In this document: positions 43,918 to 52,459 of the stretch, piece after piece
Layout of the letters: each line of letters begins with the position of its first letter
Position numbering within the stretch: position 1 is the first letter of the stretch
NCBI RefSeq assembly: GCF_024158915.1
Contig: NZ_JAMZGF010000013.1
Span: 1-64,000, forward strand
DNA from: Chryseobacterium sp. S0630
Lineage (GTDB): Bacteria; Bacteroidota; Bacteroidia; Flavobacteriales; Weeksellaceae
Direction: 5' to 3'
Length of the DNA stretch: 64,000 nucleotides
Notes under the pieces: model-generated
What the model was told of the DNA's origin: nothing
Database searches by the model: none
Seen by the model: only the letters and a program-made list of their open reading frames with translations
Position numbers and translations under genes: made by a program

Positions 43918-44940
43918 TTATACTGGAATTATGGGAATGGTAACTGAAAATTCTGTTTCAATTTTTAAAATGTTTACCTGCTGATCTGTTAAAAGTTGAT
44001 ATTGTTCCTTAAGATTATTCAATCCTCTTCCTGAAGTTTTTTTACGGTTCCGTTTAGGGATTACATTATTCGAAACGGTTATTGTCTCGTCTATTTTTAT
44101 TGTGATCCGGATAGGTTTAGAAACAGTTCCAAGGTTATGTTGAACCGCATTCTCAAGTAACAGTTGTAATGAAAGAGGGATGATATAACCTGATGATTTA
44201 ACAGAATTGATTGTTAATGAATAAGCATTTCCGTATTTGTATTGTATCAGGTTAAAATATTTCTGTGCAAAAACCAGTTCTTCTTCCATGGACACTATTT
44301 TTTTATCGGAAACATCTAAAACATAGCGGTATATTTCTGCAAATTCATTCAGAAAATCTGAAGCCTTGTGTTTGTCTTCTTCTATTAACTGATCCAGAAT
44401 ATTGAGATTATTGAATAAAAAATGAGGATTAAGCTGGGTTTTCAGTTGATTAATTTTACTTTCAGACAGGGCATGATCATATAGAGCCAGTTGTTTCTGA
44501 TATTCTGTATTTTTTTTGTAGTAACGGTACGCCAGAAAAAAACTTCCATAGATAAAGCCTCCTATCAAATCTGAAAAAGTAGAAAGAATAACAACTTCCT
44601 GATTAAAATTTTTCTCAACTTTTCCAAAAATAAGAGCAATCACAAAGCCTATTATTTTCATCACCAAAAGATAGGTTAGCAATGAAAAACTGAATATTTT
44701 CAGGACTTCAGCTATACTGAACGTTGATGATTTCTGCCAGTTTTTAATGAAAAAATCAATGACAAAAAACAGAATACAGGAACTGATGAGTGTAACAACA
44801 GCCGCTTCCGGAGTGAAAATATACCAATCCAGTGTTCTTCTTATGCCAATACGGGTATGAATAGACTGTACATAGGCAAACAAAAGGATAAACAGCAGGA
44901 AGTATCTGTTTTGATTAATCTTTTTTAAAAGGGTTTTCAT
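43918..44940 (-). CDS. LytS-type sensor histidine kinase
   Basis: 340 residues. About four membrane segments fill residues 12-140. The His_kinase box is QLNPHFLFNNLNILDQLI with phospho-His in PHFLFNN, followed by a compact HATPase with ENAVQHNLGT and GRGLNNLKEQY. No periplasmic sensor domain is present, so the membrane segments themselves probably sense. It is the first gene of the pair with the LytTR regulator. Transcription should be on the minus strand with the regulator downstream. Confidence 0.92.
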   Translation of the reverse strand: MKTLLKKINQNRYFLLFILLFAYVQSIHTRIGIRRTLDWYIFTPEAAVVTLISSCILFFVIDFFIKNWQKSSTFSIAEVLKIFSFSLLTYLLVMKIIGFVIALIFGKVEKNFNQEVVILSTFSDLIGGFIYGSFFLAYRYYKKNTEYQKQLALYDHALSESKINQLKTQLNPHFLFNNLNILDQLIEEDKHKASDFLNEFAEIYRYVLDVSDKKIVSMEEELVFAQKYFNLIQYKYGNAYSLTINSVKSSGYIIPLSLQLLLENAVQHNLGTVSKPIRITIKIDETITVSNNVIPKRNRKKTSGRGLNNLKEQYQLLTDQQVNILKIETEFSVTIPIIPV

Positions 44941-44973
44941 CGGTTTTATGAAGGATCACTTTTTTACAAAAAT

Positions 44974-44995
44974 AGCCCTATATTTTTACAGGGCT
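44974..44995 (-). terminator. Terminator of the exported protein gene at 45009
   Basis: AGCCCT pairs with AGGGCT around ten bases; on the minus strand it is followed by ATTTTTG. Confidence 0.55.
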
Positions 44996-45008
44996 GTTTT
45001 TTACAGTA

Positions 45009-45749
45009 TTATTTTTTCTTTTCAGGAAATGATGCGGTAACGTTTCCGTTATCATCTAAAAAATCAAGTTTGGCTTCATTATTTTTATCTACACAGAATC
45101 TGGCTCTTGGTTTTCCTTTGCTGTCAAATAAAAACAGTCCGTTATGTTCATCTTTGGTTTTCCCAAGCATCATTCTTGGTGCTCCTCCAATAAGCCCCTG
45201 CTGTTCATATTCTTTGTATTTTTTCTGTGCAGCGTCAGGATCTTTCATCTGATCCAGCTCCGCAAAGATTTCTCCTGTTTTGATTTGTGATTCTTTTGAG
45301 GGACGGTCATTGAAATAAAGCCCGCTGGACACTACTCTTTTGTCACCTTTCTTATAATCCTGGGTCAAAAGCTGCATGACCTGATCACCATCATACTGGT
45401 CGTAAGTTAGAGATAACCCTGAACTGTGGCCATTCTGATTTTTCTGTCCGTCATAGATAAAACCTCCGCATTCGATTCCTTCTTCATTGAAAAAGAGCAT
45501 ACCGGACCGTTTTTTCCTTGTTTTATTAGTCGGCCTTCCGTTTATTTTATCTTCTCCGGTAGGAAATTTTCCAACATTAGTAATAACCATCTTTACCGTA
45601 CCATCTTTTTCTACGATATTGATTCTTTCCACATCTATTTCAGTAAACTTCTGATTTCCGGATGTCTTAAAGGCTGAAGCAGTTAAAAATACAATTCCAA
45701 TGACTGCTGTAAAGGCAAATGTTCTTAAAAAAATGAGTTCTCTGTTCAT
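45009..45749 (-). CDS. Hypothetical membrane-anchored or exported protein
   Basis: 246 residues. One hydrophobic segment near the start (about residues 10-28, TFAFTAVIGIVFLTASAF) acts as a signal anchor. The soluble domain has the repeated phrase GKDKINGRPTNKTRKKRSGM (Lys/Arg-rich) and a C-terminal FDSKGKPRARFCVDKNNEAKLDFLDD. Residues such as QYDGDQVMQLLTQDYKKG look enzyme-free. I do not recognise the family. A terminator follows the gene; the neighbours give no clue. Confidence 0.62.
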   Translation of the reverse strand: MNRELIFLRTFAFTAVIGIVFLTASAFKTSGNQKFTEIDVERINIVEKDGTVKMVITNVGKFPTGEDKINGRPTNKTRKKRSGMLFFNEEGIECGGFIYDGQKNQNGHSSGLSLTYDQYDGDQVMQLLTQDYKKGDKRVVSSGLYFNDRPSKESQIKTGEIFAELDQMKDPDAAQKKYKEYEQQGLIGGAPRMMLGKTKDEHNGLFLFDSKGKPRARFCVDKNNEAKLDFLDDNGNVTASFPEKKK

Positions 45750-45966
45750 ACTGTTATCTTGTTAATCGTTTTTGTTTTGATAGGTCAAAGCTATGATAAC
45801 CCTGTCTGCCATTCAATCAGAAAACAATGAACTAAGGAAATAAAGAAATGAATGAAGGACTTTCATCATTGAGTATTTTTATATCCTTCTTCTTTCGTAC
45901 CTGATCCGGTAAATAAAAACACCCATCAAAAAATGACAGGTGTGATATAATGGTAATTTTTAGCAA

Positions 45967-46509
45967 CTAATTGGCTGCCGGATCAATAAGCGCTGTTGTT
46001 AAGCCTAATGATTTCAAAAGGTTTTTACTGTCAAAAAACAATGTTGCATAATGTTTTCCTTTTTTAAAAACCAGTTTTGATCCACCTGGAAATTCACTGC
46101 CAGCTCCTAATTTTTGTGTTTTAGCATTGTATTTAGTGAACTTGGTTTTACTATCCTGTAATGTACTTTTATTCAGCACAAGGCCAAAAGGAAGCCCTTC
46201 CACCACTAAAGATTTATTGTCTGAAGTTGCAAAAAACATCTCATTGACAGCATTATCTTTTCCCAAACTGCAATAAAGCTCCAGCCCTGTTTTCATTGGC
46301 CATTTTGCATATTTTTCTTCATTGGCATCTTCATAAAAAACAGTTTTTACATTCAGTGCTTTTGATATTTTATCGGGTGTCTGTGGGAAGATAAATTCTG
46401 AATTTTTATCCAATAAAGAATTCAAAGCGGCTGTTTTTTGTGAAAATGCAGTCACACTTAATGCCAGAAAAAAGAGAGTTACAATGAAATTGAATGGTTT
46501 CGTCTGCAT
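45967..46509 (-). CDS. Exported hypothetical protein
   Basis: 180 residues. A signal peptide (1-23, ending TAFSQ) is followed by a beta-rich domain (TVFYEDANEEKYAKWPMKTG, SKLVFKKGKHYATLFFDSKN) without cysteines. It is probably periplasmic. I do not recognise it. It stands alone between the VOC protein and the exported protein at 45009, all on the minus strand but with gaps of more than 100 bases. Confidence 0.62.
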   Translation of the reverse strand: MQTKPFNFIVTLFFLALSVTAFSQKTAALNSLLDKNSEFIFPQTPDKISKALNVKTVFYEDANEEKYAKWPMKTGLELYCSLGKDNAVNEMFFATSDNKSLVVEGLPFGLVLNKSTLQDSKTKFTKYNAKTQKLGAGSEFPGGSKLVFKKGKHYATLFFDSKNLLKSLGLTTALIDPAAN

Positions 46510-46614
46510 GAGAATGTTTTAAAATTTTAATAATTTGATGATTAAAGGTATTAAAATTACACAATTTGTGTGATATAATTCTATGGTGAAACCTTATCTG
46601 TAAAATTCCCGATT

Positions 46615-46989
46615 CTACTTCTTTTGCTGCAAATTGAACACCGTCCCAGCAGGATCAGTAATCCAGTGCATGTTGTCAGGAAGTTCTTCAATCTCGTCAC
46701 AGGTTTCCACCCCATTTAACTGCAAGTATTCTGTTGCCGTTTCTACGTCAGGGACGGTGAGTTGTAACCAGGTTTCGGAATGGGTATAATTGTCGACACA
46801 ATCCAGCCAAATAATATTATTCCCGAATTTTACTTCGTGAGTTCTGGAAACAGTAGGGTTATTAATTGGCCTTTCCTCCACTTCTAATTTTAAAATTTCT
46901 CTGTAAAAGGCAACTGTTTTTTCATATTTATTTTTGGGAATTTTTATAGCGATATTAATTCCTGCTTCAAATTTTGGATTCATACTCAA
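46615..46989 (-). CDS. VOC (glyoxalase-like) protein
   Basis: 124 residues, one beta-alpha-beta-beta-beta vicinal-oxygen-chelate module. Visible are NIAIKIPKNKYEKTVAFYRE, the FGNNIIWLDCVDNY strand, and ITDPAGTVFNLQQKK, the usual closing phrase with a metal-binding Glu position replaced. Members include glyoxalases, dioxygenases and fosfomycin resistance proteins; no specific activity can be read. The gene is 1 bp before the alpha/beta hydrolase gene, an obvious operon. Confidence 0.87.
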   Translation of the reverse strand: MSMNPKFEAGINIAIKIPKNKYEKTVAFYREILKLEVEERPINNPTVSRTHEVKFGNNIIWLDCVDNYTHSETWLQLTVPDVETATEYLQLNGVETCDEIEELPDNMHWITDPAGTVFNLQQKK

Positions 46990-46990
46990 A

Positions 46991-47851
46991 CTATTTTAAA
47001 AAATTATTCAGATAGTTCAGAATCATTGCTGTCTGCATCATGAGACTCACGTGAGTTTGTCCCGGAGCAATAGCCAATTGAGATTTCGGCATAGCTCCCA
47101 TGTCTGCAAAAACATCACCACCTAATAGTTTATAGGTTTTTGAGAGTTCTGTTTTATCCAGTCCATCATTATCACCAGCTATGATTAAAACCGGTACGGG
47201 AATTTTAGAAATATTACTATCACCAAGATCAAAAGGTTGTCCGGCAGAAGCCATCATCTGCTCCAGAAATGGCGTCCATTTTGTTTTATCTGGCGCAACA
47301 GCATTATAGGCAGTATGCATAGGACTGTTTGTAAAGAGGTCGGGTTTCATTCCTTCAAGCGCTTTATTTACTTCGGGCAGCCAGCCGTTCGTTTTATATG
47401 TTGACGAAATAATAACCAGTTTGTTCAGCCTTTCCGGACTTTGTATCGCTAATTGATAAGCCACTTCCCCTCCAAAACTATATCCTGCAACGTCTGCTTT
47501 ATCAATTTTCAGATAGTCCATTACCTTTGTAACATCACTGGCTAAAGTTGCATGGGATAACTTCCGTTCTGAAAACGGAGTATGTCCGTGTCCCTGTAAT
47601 TCAATCGCTATTACTTTTCTGTTTTTAGACAATTCCGGGATCAGCTCGCCCCAATTCAGATCAATGGTCATAAAGGCGCCATGTAGCAGCACAATAGGCT
47701 TTCCTTTACCATAAACTTCATAATACACTTTGATTCCGTTGGCAGGCGCATAGCCGCTTTCAGAAGGTTTTATTTTTTGTCCATATACCTTAGATACTGT
47801 AAGAAAAACAGTTAGGACCAATAATGCAGAGAATTTGAATAAATTTTTCAT
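46991..47851 (-). CDS. Exported alpha/beta hydrolase
   Basis: 286 residues with a signal peptide (1-24, ending KVYGQ). The alpha/beta fold shows the HGAF oxyanion region (VLLHGAFMTIDLNWGE), the nucleophile elbow GYSFGG, and the catalytic Asp/His pair in the C-terminal IIAGDNDGLDKT and PGQTHVS. It likely hydrolyses small esters or lactones in the periplasm. It begins the pair with the VOC protein 1 bp downstream, so both may act on a reactive metabolite. Confidence 0.88.
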   Translation of the reverse strand: MKNLFKFSALLVLTVFLTVSKVYGQKIKPSESGYAPANGIKVYYEVYGKGKPIVLLHGAFMTIDLNWGELIPELSKNRKVIAIELQGHGHTPFSERKLSHATLASDVTKVMDYLKIDKADVAGYSFGGEVAYQLAIQSPERLNKLVIISSTYKTNGWLPEVNKALEGMKPDLFTNSPMHTAYNAVAPDKTKWTPFLEQMMASAGQPFDLGDSNISKIPVPVLIIAGDNDGLDKTELSKTYKLLGGDVFADMGAMPKSQLAIAPGQTHVSLMMQTAMILNYLNNFLK

Positions 47852-48125
47852 AATATTATCAGATTTGGTGGATTAAACTTTTAATCAAAATTACCAAGTC
47901 ATCCTGAAACCAGACTTGTCACAAGACAAGATTTTATTGAAATAAGATGAATTTAAAAACAACTGAATCTCAAAACCTTCTCCACAAAATATTTTTACGC
48001 AATTTCATAAAACAAATACAAAACATCATACAATTAATCAATTAAAAATAAATATTTTTATAATAATTCTACAATAGTTGATAAAATTTGATTAATTTCG
48101 AATAGAACTAAACTTCAAAATTATT

Positions 48126-48269
48126 ATGAAAAATTTAAAGAAAATCGAAAGACAAGAATTGAAAACAATTAAAGGTGGAATTGACTGCAGAGGTGGTCAG
48201 CTATGTTTAATCGGTGGTAAGTGGCAATGTATGCCTTACGACGGATGTGGTGGTGGAAACCAGCCTTAA
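48126..48269 (+). CDS. Double-glycine leader bacteriocin-like peptide 1
   Basis: A 47-residue ORF too short for most gene callers. Residues 1-18 end in GG (LKTIKGG), the classical leader for double-glycine peptidase ABC transporters. The core is Gly-rich and has cysteines at 21, 27, 35 and 41, compatible with two disulfides. The leader matches that of the next peptide (MKN--KI-R--LK-I-GG). It may be a bacteriocin-like or signalling peptide. No peptidase-transporter is in the window, so export would need a distant gene. Confidence 0.75.
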   Translation: MKNLKKIERQELKTIKGGIDCRGGQLCLIGGKWQCMPYDGCGGGNQP

Positions 48270-48296
48270 TCTTACGTTTAATACAATTACTTGACT

Positions 48297-48443
48297 ATGA
48301 AAAATTCTAAAAAAATTTCAAGAGACCAATTAAAGAGTATTAATGGCGGAGCGGTAAGCTGTTCTGAAGCGTGCTGCCCACCTCCGGGAATCAAAAGATG
48401 CCCATGGGTGATCTGTATAGCACCATGTGAGATTCTAAGTTAA
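48297..48443 (+). CDS. Double-glycine leader bacteriocin-like peptide 2
   Basis: A 48-residue ORF 27 bp after peptide 1. The leader (1-18, ending LKSINGG) is homologous, but the core is different: Cys-rich (six cysteines, among them an ACC and a CPW motif) with several prolines. Tandem paralogous leaders with diversified cores are typical of these peptide families in Chryseobacterium. A terminator follows at once, so the two share a transcript. Its activity is unknown. Confidence 0.75.
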   Translation: MKNSKKISRDQLKSINGGAVSCSEACCPPPGIKRCPWVICIAPCEILS

Positions 48444-48468
48444 AGAAGACTCTATTCTCAACAATAAA

Positions 48469-48500
48469 CCCTGTGATTTTAATTGCAGGGCTTTTTATTT
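48469..48500 (+). terminator. Terminator after the bacteriocin-like peptides
   Basis: CCCTG pairs with CAGGG around a 12-base loop, followed by CTTTTTATTTTT. Confidence 0.7.
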
Positions 48501-48558
48501 TTAAGATAGTACATTCTTATTTATACTGATGTAAGTCTGAATATACTCTAAAAATAAA

Positions 48559-48588
48559 AAAACCTTAAATCAATTGATTTAAGGTTTT
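48559..48588 (-). terminator. Terminator adjoining the tRNA fragment
   Basis: A perfect palindrome AAAACCTTAAATC-AATT-GATTTAAGGTTTT, with a T-run on the minus strand. It is placed as the native tRNA terminator would be, 5 bp past the tRNA 3' end. Confidence 0.65.
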
Positions 48589-48593
48589 CTTTG

Positions 48594-48615
48594 CGGAGAG
48601 TGAGGGATTCGAACC
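48594..48615 (-). pseudogene. Orphan 3' end of a tRNA-Ser gene (attachment-site remnant)
   Basis: On the minus strand GGTTCGAATCCCTCACTCTCCG is the T-loop, T-stem 3' half, acceptor 3' strand and discriminator G of a tRNA whose 5' end would begin GGAGAGTG, as in tRNA-Ser. The 5' remainder of the tRNA is absent: the upstream bases do not form the other T-stem half. The native-looking terminator directly downstream remains. Phage and island integrases that insert at tRNA 3' ends leave exactly such a copy. Confidence 0.6.
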
Positions 48616-49195
48616 TAAATTCTACAATCAGCACTCCATCTAATATTTCCATCTTTGCAAATAACTATTGCCATGATTCTGCCACAGTTTCAGTTATTAT
48701 CAAACTTAACTTTTTAGTAATTTAATCCTTTACAAAAATAAAACTTTTTCACAATATTTACAAAATCCTTTAAGGAGGCATCAGCGGTACATTTTTCGAA
48801 AAATCTTGTAGAGAATTTGAATAAACTTGCACAGCTTTCTAAAATCAATATATATTGAAATATCGTCAAAAAATACAGTTTAAAAAAAACATCCATAATG
48901 AAAGATAGTTGAAAAGATACAGCCGTTGCGCTTATGGCAAAATAAAATAATTTTTAAAATAAATTCTTTCTCAAACTAAATAAATATTTGGACTTCATTT
49001 TACAACTAAGTAAATCTATAATATGCTTATCATTTCAAATTGATAATTTCATAAAGAATAACAACTTTAGAGTGTTTAGGTTACCTCTTAAAAAACATCC
49101 ATCAAATAATCAAAATCATCCATTTTTAGGGATCTTGTAAAAATCCAACTTTGCAACAGACAAAATAGATAAGTAAAACCTAAAATTATTTTAAA
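48616..49195. other. AT-rich gap at the proposed island edge
   Basis: About 580 bases with no supported gene. A small ORF on the minus strand (48714-48896) lacks any protein-like feature. In the last 120 bases lie the repeats of a proposed AraC-type operator (49096-49123) and a -7-like box, belonging to the ene-reductase at 49197. Confidence 0.4.
49096..49153 (+). promoter_or_regulatory. AraC-type operator and promoter of ene-reductase 1
   Basis: CATCCAT at 49096-49102 and again at 49117-49123, exactly 21 bp apart (two helical turns). A -7-like box CAACTTTG (49146-49153) follows after 22 bp. The same repeat, spacing and distance are found before dsrE (50406-50464). Confidence 0.6.
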
Positions 49196-49196
49196 T

Positions 49197-50282
49197 ATGT
49201 CTGTTTATGATTTATTTAAACCTCTTACATTTCTTCACGGTTCTCCGATGAGAAATCGTTTTATGATGGCACCGTTGACCAGTCAGCAAAGTGATTTTGA
49301 TGGCACAGCTTCCAAATACGATCAATTCTGGATGGAACAATTGGCACAAAGTGGTTACGGATTGATTCAAACAAGTGCATCAACAGTAGAAGCTGGAGCA
49401 ATAGCATTCGAGCGTCAGTTAGGAATTCATAGTGATAAACACTTACCGGGATTGACGAAAATGGCAACAGCGATTCGTGAAGGTGGCGCATTATCTGCAG
49501 TACAGTTGCATCACGCCGGACATCGTGCTGTACCATCATTAGGTGGAATTCCTGCTCCTGCTTCAAGTAAAACACTAAAAGATATTAAAGCTATCTCTAC
49601 TGAAGAAGTGGAAAGAATTAGGGACAGCTTTATCGAAGCGGCAAGAAGAGCGCAGTTGGCTGGTTTTGATGGCGTTTCTGTTCACGGTGCTTTTGGTTGG
49701 ATTTTATCTGAATTTCTTTCACCAAATCTAAATGATAGAACTGATAAATACGGAGGAAATGTAGAAAATAGAGCCCGCATAACCATTGAAGTGATTGAAG
49801 GAATTCGAAAAGCTTGTGGAAATGATTTTCAAATTGGATGGCGTCTATCGATTGAGCGATATGGATTACGTTTGGAAGAATTACGTGAAATAACTGCTGA
49901 AATTTTTGATAAGGAATTAATTGATTATCTTGATTTGGCACTTTGGGATTCGGCGCAGCTTGTAAGGGAAGGAAGTTTTCAGGGGAAAACTATGCTGAGC
50001 GTTTTTACAGAGCTTCCACGAAAAGGTGTTCGTCTTGGTGCAGCCGGAAAAATAATGAGCGCCCAAAGAGCCGGAGAATTGCTGGATGAAGGTTGTGATT
50101 TTGTTTTGATTGCAAGAGCCGGAATTCTTCAAAGAGATTTTCCGCTTCAGGTAAAAGCGAATCCGATGTATGATAGTCCGAAACTGCCTGTGACGGCTGA
50201 TTTTCTTCGTGAAGGTGGGCTGAGTGAGCGTTTTATCGAAACGATGAGAGGTTGGCAAACTTTTGTGAAGCCTGGTTCGTAA
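49197..50282 (+). CDS. NADH:flavin oxidoreductase, old yellow enzyme family (ene-reductase 1)
   Basis: 361 residues, an FMN-binding barrel. Motifs are MAPLTSQQSDFDGTAS, the substrate-binding HHAGHRA pair, HGAFGWILSEFLSPNLNDRT, and GWRLSIERYG. The enzyme reduces activated alkenes with NAD(P)H; natural substrates are unknown. About four in five residues are the same as in the protein at 60538-61626, so they are paralogs that lie 10 kb apart in opposite orientation. The gene has its own 21-bp repeat operator and is followed by dsrE under the same kind of operator. Confidence 0.92.
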   Translation: MSVYDLFKPLTFLHGSPMRNRFMMAPLTSQQSDFDGTASKYDQFWMEQLAQSGYGLIQTSASTVEAGAIAFERQLGIHSDKHLPGLTKMATAIREGGALSAVQLHHAGHRAVPSLGGIPAPASSKTLKDIKAISTEEVERIRDSFIEAARRAQLAGFDGVSVHGAFGWILSEFLSPNLNDRTDKYGGNVENRARITIEVIEGIRKACGNDFQIGWRLSIERYGLRLEELREITAEIFDKELIDYLDLALWDSAQLVREGSFQGKTMLSVFTELPRKGVRLGAAGKIMSAQRAGELLDEGCDFVLIARAGILQRDFPLQVKANPMYDSPKLPVTADFLREGGLSERFIETMRGWQTFVKPGS

Positions 50283-50405
50283 AGGACTTAAACTTTTTAT
50301 TTGAAAATCATAATAAGCGAACTTTTTTCATTAGGGTTCGCTTTATCTTTTAGTTTAATTCTAAAAATATCTATCATTAGTTAGTACGAAATTAAACATT
50401 GAAAA

Positions 50406-50464
50406 ATCTCCATCACAAAGTGAAAATCATCCATTCTTTAGCGACCGTTATTCCCACATCTTTG
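50406..50464 (+). promoter_or_regulatory. AraC-type operator and promoter of dsrE
   Basis: ATCTCCAT (50406-50413) and TCATCCAT (50427-50434) are 21 bp apart, and the -7-like CATCTTTG (50457-50464) begins 22 bp after the second copy. The geometry is the same as at 49096-49153. Confidence 0.6.
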
Positions 50465-50488
50465 CAGTGTAAATTAAATTTTTATACA

Positions 50489-50854
50489 ATGAAAAAAACA
50501 GCAATTATTATTCTTTCTGACCCAAAATCCGGTTCGGAAGAAGCTTTGGGAAGAGTGTTCAATGCTTTGGCTTCGGCTTACGAATTCAAGCAGGCAGGTG
50601 AAGATGTGAAAATTATTTTTCAGGGAACGGGAATCAGATGGCCGGAACAATTGGAAAAAGCAGATCACCCTGTTCACGGACTTTACAATGAGGTGAAGGA
50701 CTACGTTCACGGTCTTTCTAAAGGTTGTGTGGCAGTATTTGGAACAGAAGTTTCCGGATATGAGTTATTGAACGAAAACGAGGTTCCGGGAACGCCTGGT
50801 TTGCCGAGTCACTTAAATTTAAGAAATGAAGGTTACGATATTTTGATTTTCTAA
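50489..50854 (+). CDS. DsrE family protein
   Basis: 121 residues from the ATG at 50489 (codons upstream lie in the operator). A Rossmann-like DsrE fold with IIILSDPKSGSEEALGRVFN, a mobile DVKIIFQGTGIRWPEQ segment and VFGTE. The family takes part in sulfur relay or binds small thiol ligands; a single Cys (in KGCVAVFG) could be active. It shares its operator class with ene-reductase 1, so both are probably induced by the AraC protein at 51074. Confidence 0.86.
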   Translation: MKKTAIIILSDPKSGSEEALGRVFNALASAYEFKQAGEDVKIIFQGTGIRWPEQLEKADHPVHGLYNEVKDYVHGLSKGCVAVFGTEVSGYELLNENEVPGTPGLPSHLNLRNEGYDILIF

Positions 50855-51073
50855 TCTTGTTTGGAAACTGCCCTTTGAAATTTTCGGAGGGCAGTTTTGG
50901 TTCAAAAACAAATAAATTAACTACAATAGGATTTGAACACAAAGCTCACAGAGATTTTATAATAAATACTGCTTTTGAGTTTCACAAAGCCGCTGACTTA
51001 TAAAAGTGCTCAGAGTTCGAACTCAAAAAAATTGGAGATATTTTTTAAAAATAATAATTAAATTGCAGGTACA

Positions 51074-51961
51074 ATGTTATCACAATCTGTCTACACGCTC
51101 GTGAATGAGCAAAACGGAAATCTGGCTTTCAAACTTTTTGAGTTTGATAACAACAGCTATTTTGACCATATTCAGCGGAATAATTATTTTACTTTAATCC
51201 TGATCACTTCGGGAGAAGGCGTTGCGACTGTGGACCTTTGTGATTATAATTTCAAAGAAAATACGATGTTTGCATTTTATCCCTATCAGCCTTTTATGTT
51301 GCAGTCTGCAAAACCGATTATGGGAATTTCCATACAGTTTCATCACGATTTTTTCTGTATTTACAGGCATCACAAGGAAATTGCAGCGAACGGAATTTTG
51401 TTTAATAATGTCTATCAACAGCCTTTTATTGGTTTGAATGAATTCAGTAAAAGTTCAATTTTAAATTTGATTAACGGAATTGCCAATGAGCTTAAAAACG
51501 ATGCTTTCAGAAAGGATGAAGTTTTGATTTCTTACTTAAAAATTTTATTGGTTACGGCAACCAGAATTAAACTGGAGCAGCAAACCGTTCAAAATTCTGA
51601 AACCACAAATATTAAGCAACAGTTTATTATTCAGGACCTTAAAAACGCGATTGAAGATCATTTCCGTACGAAACATTCAGCGAGTGATTATGCGAATTTA
51701 CTGAATCAAACCCCGGCTTCATTGGCAAGAATTACGAAGAATCATTTTAATAAAACGCTTTCTGACTTGATTACAGAACGAATCATTATTGAAGCCAAAA
51801 GAGAATTATATCTTACGGATAAAACGATAAAAGAAATTGCCTACGAATTGGGTTATGAGGACGAATATTATTTCAGTCGGCTATTTAAAAATAAAACGGA
51901 TATTTCGCCTCAGATTTACCGAAATACAATTGGTTTCAACAGAGGTGCAGAATCTAATTAA
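51074..51961 (+). CDS. AraC family regulator of the ene-reductase/dsrE group
   Basis: 295 residues. The N-terminal cupin-like domain (LILITSGEGVATVDLC) is followed by the double helix-turn-helix (LLNQTPASLARITKNHFNKT; IKEIAYELGYEDEYYFSRLF). AraC proteins typically bind two 21-bp-spaced half-sites. The two operators with that geometry lie before ene-reductase 1 and dsrE, so this is the likely activator of both. The effector is unknown; an electrophile or quinone is a reasonable guess from the gene set. Confidence 0.88.
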   Translation: MLSQSVYTLVNEQNGNLAFKLFEFDNNSYFDHIQRNNYFTLILITSGEGVATVDLCDYNFKENTMFAFYPYQPFMLQSAKPIMGISIQFHHDFFCIYRHHKEIAANGILFNNVYQQPFIGLNEFSKSSILNLINGIANELKNDAFRKDEVLISYLKILLVTATRIKLEQQTVQNSETTNIKQQFIIQDLKNAIEDHFRTKHSASDYANLLNQTPASLARITKNHFNKTLSDLITERIIIEAKRELYLTDKTIKEIAYELGYEDEYYFSRLFKNKTDISPQIYRNTIGFNRGAESN

Positions 51962-51970
51962 AATGTAAAA

Positions 51971-52438
51971 ATGGACAATTACAATCATTATATGCTTGAA
52001 TGCATCGAACTTGCAAAACAGGCTTTGGAAAAAGGAAATCCGCCAGTTGGTTCTATATTGGTTTTTGAAGATAAAATTATCGGCAGAGGGATTGAATCAG
52101 GAAAATCAAGTGGAGATATTACACAGCACGCAGAAATTTTAGCTGTAAAAGACTCTTTAGCAAATGGTTACAGAAATATTTTAGAGAAATCTGTGATGTT
52201 TTCTACTCACGAGCCCTGTATTATGTGTTCTTATCTTATAAGACATCATAAAATTTCAAAATTGGTTTTTGGAGTTTCTGTTCCTTTGGTTGGCGGACAA
52301 TCTTCTGAGTTTAAAATCCTTGAGACTGAAAATGTTCCGAAATGGGGAAATAAACCTGAAATTGAATCGGGAATTTTACAGAAGGATTGTGAGATTTTGA
52401 ATGAAAAATTTGCAGAATATCTGTCTAAGCAAAAATAA
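51971..52438 (+). CDS. Nucleoside deaminase family protein (CDA fold)
   Basis: 155 residues. The zinc site is complete: HAE at residues 53-55 and PCIMC with Cys83 and Cys86. Family members deaminate guanine, cytosine nucleosides or the tRNA wobble adenosine. This one is short and lacks obvious tRNA-binding extension, so guanine deaminase or a general nucleoside deaminase is more likely than TadA. It follows the AraC gene by only 9 bp, hence co-transcribed with it. Confidence 0.85.
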   Translation: MDNYNHYMLECIELAKQALEKGNPPVGSILVFEDKIIGRGIESGKSSGDITQHAEILAVKDSLANGYRNILEKSVMFSTHEPCIMCSYLIRHHKISKLVFGVSVPLVGGQSSEFKILETENVPKWGNKPEIESGILQKDCEILNEKFAEYLSKQK

Positions 52439-52459
52439 ATTTAACGTAGATAAAAAGCA

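Noticed and set aside
48594..48640. A complete, active tRNA gene here
   Set aside because: Only the T-loop and acceptor 3' strand match; the 5' T-stem and the rest cannot pair.
48714..48896. Minus-strand frame of 60 codons at the island edge
   Set aside because: AT-rich chance frame with no start context, no domain and no conserved motif visible.
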